A DNA stretch of 15,200 bases, from the NCBI GenBank assembly GCA_964466385.1, contig CAYXNM010000065.1, positions 1 through 15,200 on the forward strand. Direction: 5' to 3'. The translations under genes were made by a program, and so were the position numbers. Under the pieces are notes generated by a model that was not told the origin of the DNA, ran no database searches, and saw nothing but the letters and a program-made list of their open reading frames with translations. Every line of letters begins with the position of its first letter. The first letter of the stretch is position 1. Source of the DNA: UBA5972 sp964466385 (GTDB lineage Bacteria > Pseudomonadota > Alphaproteobacteria > Rhodobacterales > Rhodobacteraceae). This document shows, in pieces, positions 1 to 5,689 of the stretch.

Positions 1-31
1 GGTATTAAATGATCTCTTGGGGTGTTCTTTT

Positions 32-105
32 TGGAGCGGGTAACGGGAATTGAACCCGTAACTTAAGCTTGGGAAGCTCGCGTGATACCTTTTCACCATA
101 CCCGC
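32..105 (-). tRNA. tRNA-Gly, anticodon CCC
   Basis: Read on the minus strand, the 74-nt cloverleaf begins GCGGGTA and ends TACCCGC-T-CCA, so the CCA tail appears to be encoded. The T arm is ACGGG-TTCAATT-CCCGT, a perfect 5-bp stem. The anticodon loop is TTCCCAA, giving anticodon CCC, which reads GGG glycine codons. The anticodon stem has a G-U pair and an imperfect closing pair, as is not rare in tRNA-Gly. The acceptor stem pairs fully. No T-rich terminator is visible in the 31 bases left of the gene. Its upstream side faces ectC, so the two are divergent. Confidence 0.95.
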
Positions 106-115
106 ACCGAGCCTG

Positions 116-144
116 TGCTTATCCAGCGCGCGGGCGATTGGCAA
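116..144 (-). promoter_or_regulatory. Candidate promoter of tRNA-Gly
   Basis: On the minus strand, TTGCCA (139-144) and TAAGCA (116-121) are separated by 17 nt. This predicts a start a few bases before the mature tRNA 5' end at 105. The match is by eye only and the -10 hexamer is weak. Confidence 0.35.
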
Positions 145-262
145 GGGATCGAATGCTTTTGAAAAGGTCAAAGCGTCATGATGGGGCCGCACAGGTCGGG
201 TGTTGCCGGATCCGCGACCATCCGTCCCCATCCTGTGCGGCGCTCGTCGCAGTTTTGCAAGG

Positions 263-291
263 TTTACGGCGATCGTTTCACACGTCACAAT
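263..291 (+). promoter_or_regulatory. Candidate promoter of ectC
   Basis: TTTACG (263-268) and CACAAT (286-291) are 17 nt apart, predicting a leader of about 45 nt before the ectC start at 344. Neither hexamer is a strong match. The rest of 106-343 shows no gene. Confidence 0.25.
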
Positions 292-343
292 ACGCAAACG
301 GGGCAATGATCCGCGCCGTTCGTTGACAGGAAAGGACTGGCAG

Positions 344-733
344 ATGATCGTCACATCGCTAAACGATATTTTGAAAACTGATCGGGATGTCTCCGGACCG
401 GGCTGGAACAGCCGCCGGCTGCTGTTGAGGTCAGACGGCATGGGGTTTTCGCTGACCGACACGTTGATCCGGGATGGCCAACCTCTCGAGATGGAGTACA
501 AGCACCATCTGGAGGCCTGCTATTGCATTGAAGGAAAAGGGGAAATCGAGGACACGGCCACTGGTGTCATCCATCAGCTTGCGCCCTATACGCTTTATGC
601 GCTCAACGCGAACGATCGCCACAGGGTGCGGGCCATAGGCGGGGACATGCGCCTTGTCTGCGTCTTCAACCCGCCGCTGAGCGGTCAGGAGGTGCACCGG
701 CCGGACGGCAGTTATGCACCTGCGGACGGCTGA
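344..733 (+). CDS. ectC: L-ectoine synthase EctC, without neighbouring ectAB
   Basis: EctC is a cupin enzyme that cyclises N-gamma-acetyl-L-2,4-diaminobutyrate to the compatible solute ectoine in the cytoplasm. The 129-residue protein has the family's length and carries its hallmarks: the N-terminal WNSRRLLL block (W21, R25), the DGMGFS turn, YKHHLEA with E57, EGKGEIE, TLYAL with Y85, and H93. E57, Y85 and H93 coincide in position with the iron ligands I recall for Paenibacillus EctC. The C-terminal FNPPLSGQEVH block is also present, so the active site looks complete. The ATG at 344 is chosen because AGGAAAGG lies 8 nt before it and the protein then starts MIV, as the family does. An in-frame upstream ATG at 200 gives only a non-homologous extension. 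No ectA, ectB, ectD or ask_ect lies nearby: tRNA-Gly is to the left and kynU to the right. Either the other steps are encoded elsewhere or the enzyme works on imported precursor. Confidence 0.93.
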   Translation: MIVTSLNDILKTDRDVSGPGWNSRRLLLRSDGMGFSLTDTLIRDGQPLEMEYKHHLEACYCIEGKGEIEDTATGVIHQLAPYTLYALNANDRHRVRAIGGDMRLVCVFNPPLSGQEVHRPDGSYAPADG

Positions 734-738
734 ACCAC

Positions 739-759
739 GGTTTCAGATGAAGCCGACCA
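739..759 (+). repeat. 21-bp direct repeat, copy 1, hairpin-forming
   Basis: Matches 1090-1110 at 20 of 21 positions. Its first 16 bases form GGTTTCA-GA-TGAAgCC, an imperfect hairpin. It begins 6 nt after the ectC stop codon. Confidence 0.7.
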
Positions 760-842
760 ATCACTGGCGTGTGGATACCCGGTTTCAAGCGCAATTGATT
801 TGATACACCGTGTCCTTCGCACCCTTAACAGAGCAGTGCTGA

Positions 843-975
843 GGGCAGCGCCTGCCTGGGTGGGCGCTTTGTGGCGCGTTGTTCTCGCGCGTGTTGTCCT
901 CGTGGCTAATATCAATGATATCAACGCATTGCAACGTTGCAAGAGCGCCTACCGAGGGGCAGGCAGGCGCTGCCC
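843..975. repeat. 16-bp inverted repeat enclosing two smaller palindromes
   Basis: The left arm GGGCAGCGCCTGCCTG (843-858) is the exact reverse complement of 960-975. Inside lie ATATCA-A-TGATAT (909-921) and the perfect 14-bp palindrome TTGCAACGTTGCAA (929-942). In RNA the arms would close a domain of about 130 nt. No transposase, target duplication or known RNA family was recognised. Confidence 0.6.
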
Positions 976-1089
976 GGCGTATCCGCCGGACGGGAATGGA
1001 GGTGGGTTTCGTGCTGAAAGGCCGGGGGTTGAACGCCTGCCGCACTCTCCAACCTGCCCCTCAATCATGGGTTCGTCATTGGGCTTGCT

Positions 1090-1110
1090 GGTTTCAGATG
1101 AAACCGACCA
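1090..1110 (+). repeat. 21-bp direct repeat, copy 2, with perfect 7-bp hairpin
   Basis: The first 16 bases, GGTTTCA-GA-TGAAACC (1090-1105), form a perfect interrupted palindrome with 7-bp arms. The full 21-mer repeats 739-759 with one change. Confidence 0.7.
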
Positions 1111-1212
1111 TCCCGGTGTTCCGGACCGGTCTGTTCACGTGAATGCCGTCTTTGAAATCCTGCCGGAACCGCCTGACCACGGGCGCGATGCTCCGTGGCG
1201 GCTTGCCGGTGA

Positions 1213-2406
1213 TCAGGTGACCGGCAGTTTTGTCTGGTATTCGTCGCGTTTCCACACTTCCCGGTCAAGCATGTCCCTGATGATATCGACCGCCCCCAGA
1301 ATATCGTCTTTGGAGTTGTAAAGCGGTGCGATGCCGAAACGCATGATATCCGGCGCGCGGAAATCGCCGATCAGGCCCATGTCGATAATCGCCCGCATCG
1401 CGGCATAGCCATGGCTGAAATGAAAGCTGATGTGGCTGCCGCGCTGCTGAGGATCGCGCGGGCTGGCAAGTGTGAGGGCCGGACAGTTTGTTTCGACCTC
1501 CTTGCGGAACAGTTCTGAAAGTTCAATGGATTTGGCGCGAACGTCCTCCATTTCGACCTGCTCCCAGATATCCAGCGACGCGTTGAGTATGGGGTAATAG
1601 GCCACCGGTGGGGTGCCGATCCTCATCCTTTCGATATTGTCCGCGGGGCGATAACCCAGATCAAAGGCAAAGGGTTCGGCATGTCCGTGCCAGCCGGACA
1701 ATGCCGGTTCGGCGTTTTCGATATGGCGCGGCGCGACATAGATGAAGGCCGGGGCGCCGGGGCCTCCGTTGAGATACTTGTAGGTGCAGCCGACCGCAAA
1801 ATCGCTGTCCAGACCAAAAACATCGACCGGCACGGCACCCGCCGAATGGGCCAGATCCCAGACCACCAGCGCGCCGGCCTGGTGGGCTTTCTCGATGATT
1901 GCGCCCATGTCGTGCTTGCGCCCGGTGCAAAAATCGACTTCGGTCACGCAAACGACGGCAACATCATCGTTGATGGCGTCCAGCAACCCATCCGGCGTCG
2001 CGAGGGAAAGTGTGTACCCGTCGTTCTTGAGCTTCATCAATCCTTCGGCCATATAAAGATCGGTCGGAAAATTGCCGGTGTCGGACAGGATCACACGGCG
2101 CTTTGGCACCAGTGCAAGGGCCGCCGCGAGCGCCTGAAACACCTTGATCGACAGCGTGTTGCCAAGAACCGTCGACCCCTTGGGTGCCCCGATCAGTCGC
2201 CCGATACGGTCCCCGATCGTGTTGGGGGCATCAAACCATCCGCGCGCATTCCATCCCTTGATCAAATCCTCGCCCCATTGGTTGCGCAGGAAATCGGCGG
2301 TTGCGGATTCGGCGGCCAATGGCAGGGGGCCAAGCGAGTTGCCGTCAAGATAGATCTTGTCCTTGGGCAAATAGAACATTTCGCGGGTTTTGGTGAAGTC
2401 GGTCAT
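1213..2406 (-). CDS. kynU: Kynureninase
   Basis: KynU is a PLP-dependent enzyme that cleaves L-kynurenine to anthranilate and alanine in tryptophan degradation. The 397-residue protein has the family's length. It shows the substrate-side motif YLDGNSLGPLP near residues 19-30, SDTGNFPTDLY at 108-118, the cofactor aspartate motif WDLAHSAGAVP at 183-193, and CTYKYLNGGPGAPAF, in which K210 is the expected Schiff-base lysine. ALSGWHGH and the late RFGIAPLYNS block also fit. The ATG at 2406 gives the expected N terminus (MTDF...); only a weak purine-rich AAGAAAG precedes it. Neither kynA (tryptophan dioxygenase) nor kynB (formamidase), frequent partners of kynU, is adjacent, and no AsnC/Lrp-type kynR is seen. 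It is transcribed alone and leftward, convergent with ectC and divergent from the DksA-like gene. Confidence 0.95.
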   Translation of the reverse strand: MTDFTKTREMFYLPKDKIYLDGNSLGPLPLAAESATADFLRNQWGEDLIKGWNARGWFDAPNTIGDRIGRLIGAPKGSTVLGNTLSIKVFQALAAALALVPKRRVILSDTGNFPTDLYMAEGLMKLKNDGYTLSLATPDGLLDAINDDVAVVCVTEVDFCTGRKHDMGAIIEKAHQAGALVVWDLAHSAGAVPVDVFGLDSDFAVGCTYKYLNGGPGAPAFIYVAPRHIENAEPALSGWHGHAEPFAFDLGYRPADNIERMRIGTPPVAYYPILNASLDIWEQVEMEDVRAKSIELSELFRKEVETNCPALTLASPRDPQQRGSHISFHFSHGYAAMRAIIDMGLIGDFRAPDIMRFGIAPLYNSKDDILGAVDIIRDMLDREVWKRDEYQTKLPVT

Positions 2407-2666
2407 TTTCAGCTTTCTTTATGTTGCGGTCCGCGCGCGACCGGCGACAGGATTGCAGGGTTTCTGACATAATGCCAAATACAATCAACCGACACCGCTG
2501 TCAGACAAAAAATATCCAGGCGATCAGACCGTTGGAAACGCGGTGAATGCGCCACGCGGCGCGCGCCCGCATCCTTCCGTCCCGAGGTGATTTCAGGGAT
2601 CGGGTAAACGGTTTGACACGGTGCCCTGAACGTCCGTTCCGCGGGCGTGGCCCGTTCTTTCCGGAT

Positions 2667-2680
2667 TTGACCTGAGTCAA
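2667..2680. promoter_or_regulatory. FNR/Crp-family binding site, TTGAC-N4-GTCAA
   Basis: TTGACCTGAGTCAA is a perfect inverted repeat with 5-bp arms and a 4-bp spacer. It fits the TTGAT/C-N4-A/GTCAA box bound by Fnr, FixK and Dnr-type regulators of the Crp family. Its centre lies 41.5 nt upstream of position 2715, the start predicted from the TAGACT hexamer, which is the standard class II activator placement. Regulation of the downstream DksA-like gene by oxygen or nitric oxide is an inference. Confidence 0.6.
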
Positions 2681-2702
2681 GGCCCGGCCGGGTGGCCAAC
2701 CT

Positions 2703-2708
2703 TAGACT
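2703..2708 (+). promoter_or_regulatory. Candidate -10 element of the DksA-like gene
   Basis: TAGACT resembles the TATAAT consensus. It lies 22 nt after the FNR-type box and predicts a start near 2715, about 23 nt before the GTG start codon. The lack of a good -35 hexamer at the proper distance fits activator dependence. Confidence 0.45.
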
Positions 2709-2737
2709 GGGGAAAATTTCAGGAATGGGAGACCCCG

Positions 2738-3055
2738 GTGCAGTTCAATGGCAATCGAAAAAACCAGCTTCAACAGCGACTTGACGAGTTGAACGCCCGC
2801 ATTTCGGAGATCGAGCAGGCGCTGGAGTCCAAACCGAACCGCGACGACGAAGACCGTGCTTCGGAAACCGAGGATCACGAAGTTCTGGAAAACCTGGGCC
2901 TGAACGCCCAAAGAGAAGTCGAAATGATCAAGGCCGCGTTTGCGCGGTTCGACGACGAGACCTATGGGTTTTGTGCAAAATGTGACCAACCGATCGGCGA
3001 GGGTCGGCTGGATTTGCTTCCCTATACTCCTTTATGCAAGAATTGCGCGCGATAG
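2738..3055 (+). CDS. Short DksA/TraR-family RNA polymerase regulator with C4 zinc finger
   Basis: DksA-type proteins enter the secondary channel of RNA polymerase and alter promoter open-complex stability, often together with ppGpp. This 105-residue protein has a predicted N-terminal helical region (about 8-30), then D36-x-x-D39-R-A41, matching the DxxDRA tip motif of DksA, and a zinc finger with C79, C82, C100 and C103. It is shorter than E. coli DksA (151 residues). As I recall, its length is close to the short DksA homologue RSP2654 of Rhodobacter sphaeroides, reported to act like DksA. The GTG at 2738 is chosen because GGGAGA lies 5 nt before it; an ATG at 2725 is out of frame. A likely class II FNR-type promoter lies upstream, and a small gene follows after 25 nt, possibly cotranscribed. 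Confidence 0.88.
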   Translation: MQFNGNRKNQLQQRLDELNARISEIEQALESKPNRDDEDRASETEDHEVLENLGLNAQREVEMIKAAFARFDDETYGFCAKCDQPIGEGRLDLLPYTPLCKNCAR

Positions 3056-3080
3056 GATCTGGATTTGGGAAGGGTGGACC

Positions 3081-3278
3081 GTGACATTTGAAAACCTGAA
3101 AGCGGGAATCGCGCTGTTGCTGGATCAGATGAACGACTCGCCGGGGGACGCGCATGAGATACAGGAAAACCTGCGCGAAAAGCTTTCAGAGATGCGCGCA
3201 CTTGGTCTGCCCCTGCCAGAAGACCTTGTCGAACTGGAACGGCGTCTGAACGCCGAATTGTCTGGTCGAAAAACCTGA
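3081..3278 (+). CDS. Small protein of unknown function, 65 residues
   Basis: I do not recognise the family. The GTG at 3081 is preceded by AAGGGTGG at a fitting distance, and no ATG, GTG or TTG lies between it and the stop of the preceding gene in this frame. The longer reading of the frame from 2940 would overlap the DksA-like gene and is not favoured. The protein is probably soluble and helical: an N-terminal hydrophobic helix (LKAGIALLLDQM), a charged middle (HEIQENLREKLSEMRALG), and a second amphipathic helix (PEDLVELERRLNAEL) after a Leu-Pro turn. No cysteine, signal peptide or membrane segment is present. Following the DksA-like gene by 25 nt, it probably shares its mRNA and hence its regulation. 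Confidence 0.65.
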   Translation: MTFENLKAGIALLLDQMNDSPGDAHEIQENLREKLSEMRALGLPLPEDLVELERRLNAELSGRKT

Positions 3279-3345
3279 AGGCGCGATTCGAATGACCGCG
3301 CCCGGGCGAAAGTTCGGTCGGGGATGTGGTGCCCCGGCGGTCCGC

Positions 3346-3678
3346 TCAGATCGAAAACGACGTGCCACAGCCGCATGAACTGGTGGCATTGGGGTTTTCG
3401 ATGACAAACCGCGCGCCGATCAGTTCATGTGAAAAGTCGATCGTCGCCCCGGCAAGGAAAGGCAGGGACACGCTGTCGACCAGTACCTGCTGACCGTTTT
3501 GCTCCAGCACCAGATCGTCAGGGCCCGGTTGATCCAGCCGGATGTCATATTGAAAGCCCGAACATCCACCCCCTTGGACCGCAACGCGCAGCGCTTGCAC
3601 CTGTTGTGCGTCCGTATTGATCGACGCGAGCTGCGCAAACGCCCTGTCCGTGACTTTTGGGGGAATCGAAAGGTCCAT
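3346..3678 (-). CDS. erpA: A-type iron-sulfur cluster carrier, ErpA/IscA family
   Basis: A-type carriers accept Fe-S clusters from the IscU or SufB scaffolds and deliver them to apoproteins. The 110-residue protein matches the family's length and has the three invariant cysteines: C39 in VQGGGCSGFQY, and C102 and C104 in the C-terminal SSCGCGTSF. The segment FLAGATIDFSHELIGARFVIENPNA before them is typical. Family membership is secure. The choice of ErpA over IscA or SufA rests mostly on the lack of neighbouring isc or suf genes and on the dgt neighbour, and is uncertain. The ATG at 3678 is the only sensible start; its ribosome binding site is weak. It is divergent from dgt across 83 bp. Confidence 0.88.
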   Translation of the reverse strand: MDLSIPPKVTDRAFAQLASINTDAQQVQALRVAVQGGGCSGFQYDIRLDQPGPDDLVLEQNGQQVLVDSVSLPFLAGATIDFSHELIGARFVIENPNATSSCGCGTSFSI

Positions 3679-3696
3679 CTGTTCGCCGCTTGTTTA

Positions 3697-3724
3697 TTGT
3701 CCTAAGGTCAGTTCCAAATATAGG
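3697..3724 (+). promoter_or_regulatory. Candidate promoter of dgt
   Basis: TTGTCC (3697-3702) and TATAGG (3719-3724) lie 16 nt apart, predicting a leader of about 30 nt before the dgt ATG. The -10 overlaps that of the opposing erpA-like promoter. Confidence 0.35.
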
Positions 3725-3745
3725 CGCACAAGCGTCAGGCGACAA
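3717..3745 (-). promoter_or_regulatory. Candidate promoter of the erpA-like gene
   Basis: On the minus strand, TTGTCG (3740-3745) and TATATT (3717-3722) are 17 nt apart, a good vegetative promoter match. It predicts a start near 3710 and a leader of about 30 nt. Confidence 0.45.
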
Positions 3746-3761
3746 GAACAAGGCGAAACCA

Positions 3762-4910
3762 ATGCTGGCATCCTTTGCTTGCGACCCCGCGCAGACGCGC
3801 GGCAGGTTGTTTTCGGAACATGAAAGCGCGCACAGAACCGCGTTTCAGCGCGACCGCGACCGGATCATCCATTCCAGCGCCTTTCGGCGGCTCAAACACA
3901 AAACGCAAGTGTTCGTCGAACACGAGGGCGATTATTTCCGTACCCGCCTGACCCATTCGATCGAAGTGGGGCAGGTGGCGCGCACCATCGCGAGCGTTCT
4001 CCACCTCAACAGCGAACTGACCGAGGCCGTGGCCCTTGCGCACGACCTCGGCCACACGCCCTTTGGCCATACCGGCGAGGACGCGCTGGCGGCTTGCATG
4101 GCGCCCTTTGGCGGATTTGACCACAACGCACAGGCCATCAAGATCGTGACCATGCTGGAACGCCACTATGCGGATTTCAACGGGCTCAATCTGACTTGGG
4201 AATCGCTTGAAGGGCTGGCCAAACATAATGGGCCGGTGACCGGGGACATCCCTTTGGCGCTGGCGGAATACAATGCCGAACATGATCTGGAACTGGGGGG
4301 GTTTGCCTCGGCCGAGGCGCAGGTTGCCGCCATTTCCGATGATATTGCCTATAACAATCACGATCTGGATGACGGGTTGCGGGCAGGGTTGTTTCATGAA
4401 GATCAGATACGCGATCTGCCCATCATCGGTGCGTGCTATGACGACGTCGACGCCCGTTACCCGGAGCTTGATTTCATACGCCGCCGCCACGAAGCCCTGC
4501 GCCGCGTCTTTGGCGTGATGGTCGAGGACGTGATCCTTCAAAGCCAGCGCAACATCGCCGCAACCAGCCCCGGATCGGTTGCGGAGGTGCGCCAGGCGGG
4601 TCGTCAGCTGATCCGGTTTTCCGAACCGGTTTACGAGGATCTCAAAGTCATTCGCGCCTTCTTTTTCAAACATATGTACCGGCACTGGAAAGTCAGGCGC
4701 ACGCGGCGCAAGGCCGCGATCATCGTGCGCGAAATGTTCGATATCTTCATGGACGACCCCGGTATGCTGCCCGATGGCTGGCAAAAATGGGGGGTCGGGG
4801 TGGAAGAACAGCAAAAGGCGCGGGTGATCGGCGATTACATCGCTGGCATGACCGATCGCTTTGCCATAGACGAATACCGAAAACTCGTTGACCCGATGTC
4901 GATGGACTGA
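3762..4910 (+). CDS. dgt: Deoxyguanosinetriphosphate triphosphohydrolase-like protein
   Basis: Dgt-type HD hydrolases remove triphosphate from dNTPs, trimming cytoplasmic nucleotide pools. The 382-residue protein has the HD-domain metal ligands: H65 in RLTHSIEV, H94-D95 in LAHDLGHTPFGHTGE, and the distal aspartate in ISDDIAYNNHDLDD (D193 or D194). The N-terminal SAFRRLKHKTQVF block is typical of the family. The length fits the alphaproteobacterial dGTPase-like group, shorter than E. coli Dgt (505 residues); substrate preference cannot be read from the sequence. The ATG at 3762 is chosen for AAGGCG just upstream and for the MLASFACDP... start. An earlier in-frame ATG at 3657 would overlap the erpA-like gene and add an unlikely 35 residues. 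A marC-like gene starts 6 nt after the stop, implying cotranscription. Confidence 0.93.
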   Translation: MLASFACDPAQTRGRLFSEHESAHRTAFQRDRDRIIHSSAFRRLKHKTQVFVEHEGDYFRTRLTHSIEVGQVARTIASVLHLNSELTEAVALAHDLGHTPFGHTGEDALAACMAPFGGFDHNAQAIKIVTMLERHYADFNGLNLTWESLEGLAKHNGPVTGDIPLALAEYNAEHDLELGGFASAEAQVAAISDDIAYNNHDLDDGLRAGLFHEDQIRDLPIIGACYDDVDARYPELDFIRRRHEALRRVFGVMVEDVILQSQRNIAATSPGSVAEVRQAGRQLIRFSEPVYEDLKVIRAFFFKHMYRHWKVRRTRRKAAIIVREMFDIFMDDPGMLPDGWQKWGVGVEEQQKARVIGDYIAGMTDRFAIDEYRKLVDPMSMD

Positions 4911-4916
4911 TCCCCG

Positions 4917-5552
4917 ATGGACACCAAGGAAGCACTGCAACTCTTCGCGGCTCTGCTGGCGATCATGAACCCTCTGACGGTCGTGCCCGTTTTTCTGGCG
5001 CTGACCGGCGGATATTCCGCGGCGGCGCGGCGCAAGGTGGCGCTGATGACCGCGATCACGGCTTTTGTCGCACTGGCTGTGGTGTTGGTGGCGGGCACCG
5101 GTCTGCTGGACCTGTTCGGCATCACGATCAACGATTTCCGCATTGCCGGCGGGATCATGCTGTTCATCATGTCCCTTTCCCTGCTGAGGGCGAAACCAAG
5201 CCGGATGCGTTATCGCCAGGAGGAGGAAATCGACGCCCAGCAACATGACAACCCCGCGGTGTTTCCGCTGGCGATCCCGATGATGGCGGGGCCGGGTTCG
5301 ATGACCACGGTCATTCTGTTTGGCGATGAATACACGGGCACATTCGGCATCGCCGTGGCAATGGCCGTTATCGCGGTGGTCTGCCTGATCATCCTGACGA
5401 CCCTGTCGCTGGCGAACTGGCTGGCGCGCGAGGTCGGGGTGACGGGCATGAATGTGGTGACGCGCCTGATGGGGATGATCCTGTCGGCCGTGGCCGTCGG
5501 CATGATATCGCAAGGGCTGCGCGGGGCGTTTCCCGTGCTTGGGGGCGGCTGA
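4917..5552 (+). CDS. MarC (UPF0056) family integral membrane protein
   Basis: The 211-residue protein is strongly hydrophobic, with about six membrane segments (roughly residues 7-28, 43-62, 72-94, 117-137, 142-165 and 184-207). It shows the family's paired motifs: an early NPLTVVPVFLALT and, after the central loop, PLAIPMMAGPGSMTTVIL. The two halves resemble each other, as in other MarC proteins. The function is not established: the name comes from linkage to the mar locus, and a direct role in antibiotic resistance has not held up for E. coli MarC. A charged loop rich in Arg, Glu and Gln (about 94-113) separates the halves and is probably cytoplasmic. The gene begins 6 nt after the dgt stop and is likely its operon partner. 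I have no evidence of a functional link. Confidence 0.88.
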   Translation: MDTKEALQLFAALLAIMNPLTVVPVFLALTGGYSAAARRKVALMTAITAFVALAVVLVAGTGLLDLFGITINDFRIAGGIMLFIMSLSLLRAKPSRMRYRQEEEIDAQQHDNPAVFPLAIPMMAGPGSMTTVILFGDEYTGTFGIAVAMAVIAVVCLIILTTLSLANWLAREVGVTGMNVVTRLMGMILSAVAVGMISQGLRGAFPVLGGG

Positions 5553-5587
5553 GGGTATCCGTGACGCGCGTTTACCCCCTTCATTGC

Positions 5588-5608
5588 CTGAAACCCGTTC
5601 GGGGTCAG
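5588..5608 (+). terminator. Possible weak terminator after the marC-like gene
   Basis: CTGA/TCAG and CCC/GGG pair around a GTTC loop with a small internal loop, followed by the T-rich but interrupted stretch CGTCTTTATCC. The stem is weak and no long T run follows, so this is tentative. Confidence 0.25.
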
Positions 5609-5640
5609 CGTCTTTATCCTCCCTTTCACTCTTTTACAGC

Positions 5641-5652
5641 CAAGCCGGCTTG
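5641..5652. repeat. 12-bp perfect palindrome before argS
   Basis: CAAGCCGGCTTG is its own reverse complement and lies 37 nt before the argS ATG, within the likely promoter or leader. It could be an operator. No other copy was noticed in the window. Confidence 0.4.
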
Positions 5653-5689
5653 TGATAGGGCGAAACCACTTTTCTGGCGGGCCTGAACG

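Larger units (their letters stand above)
734..1212. other. Gene-poor, palindrome-rich stretch between ectC and kynU
   Basis: These 479 bases separate the convergent ectC and kynU. Open frames on both strands (for example 800-1321 plus and 785-1045 minus) are arginine/proline-rich, without recognisable domains, and I do not call them genes. The stretch holds three palindromic structures: a 16-bp inverted repeat (843-858 with 960-975), a near-palindrome at 909-921 and a 14-bp palindrome at 929-942. It also holds a 21-bp direct repeat (739-759 and 1090-1110). No classical terminator with a T tract is seen. It may be a degraded mobile or gene remnant, or a structured 3' region; the sequence alone does not decide. 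Confidence 0.6.
2407..2737. other. Divergent regulatory region, kynU / DksA-like gene
   Basis: These 331 bases have no credible gene. Toward kynU, the minus strand holds a possible promoter, CTGACA-N17-TATTTG, at about 2476-2504. An inverted pair CTGACA/TGTCAG (2464-2469, 2499-2504) could be an operator. Further right, TTCAGGG (2592-2598) and CCCTGAA (2624-2630) are perfect inverted arms around a TTGACA. The right end carries the FNR-type box and -10 listed separately. All these assignments are by eye. Confidence 0.4.

Noticed and set aside
32..343. tRNA-Gly as an integration site for an island carrying ectC
   Set aside because: Islands normally insert at the tRNA 3' end, which here faces left, away from ectC. 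No integrase or repeated tRNA 3' fragment is visible.
734..1212. CRISPR array or insertion sequence in the repeat-containing stretch
   Set aside because: Only two copies of the 21-mer exist, 351 bp apart, with no regular spacers, and no transposase frame or target duplication was found.
800..1321. 173-codon open frame in the ectC-kynU interval
   Set aside because: Runs over the palindromic region and into kynU antisense; low-complexity Arg/Pro/Ala composition and no family resemblance.
3735..5513. 592-codon open frame on the minus strand opposite dgt and the marC-like gene
   Set aside because: It lies antisense to two clearly homologous genes, is rich in His, Arg and Gln, and has no recognisable domain. 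Long antisense frames are expected in high-GC DNA.
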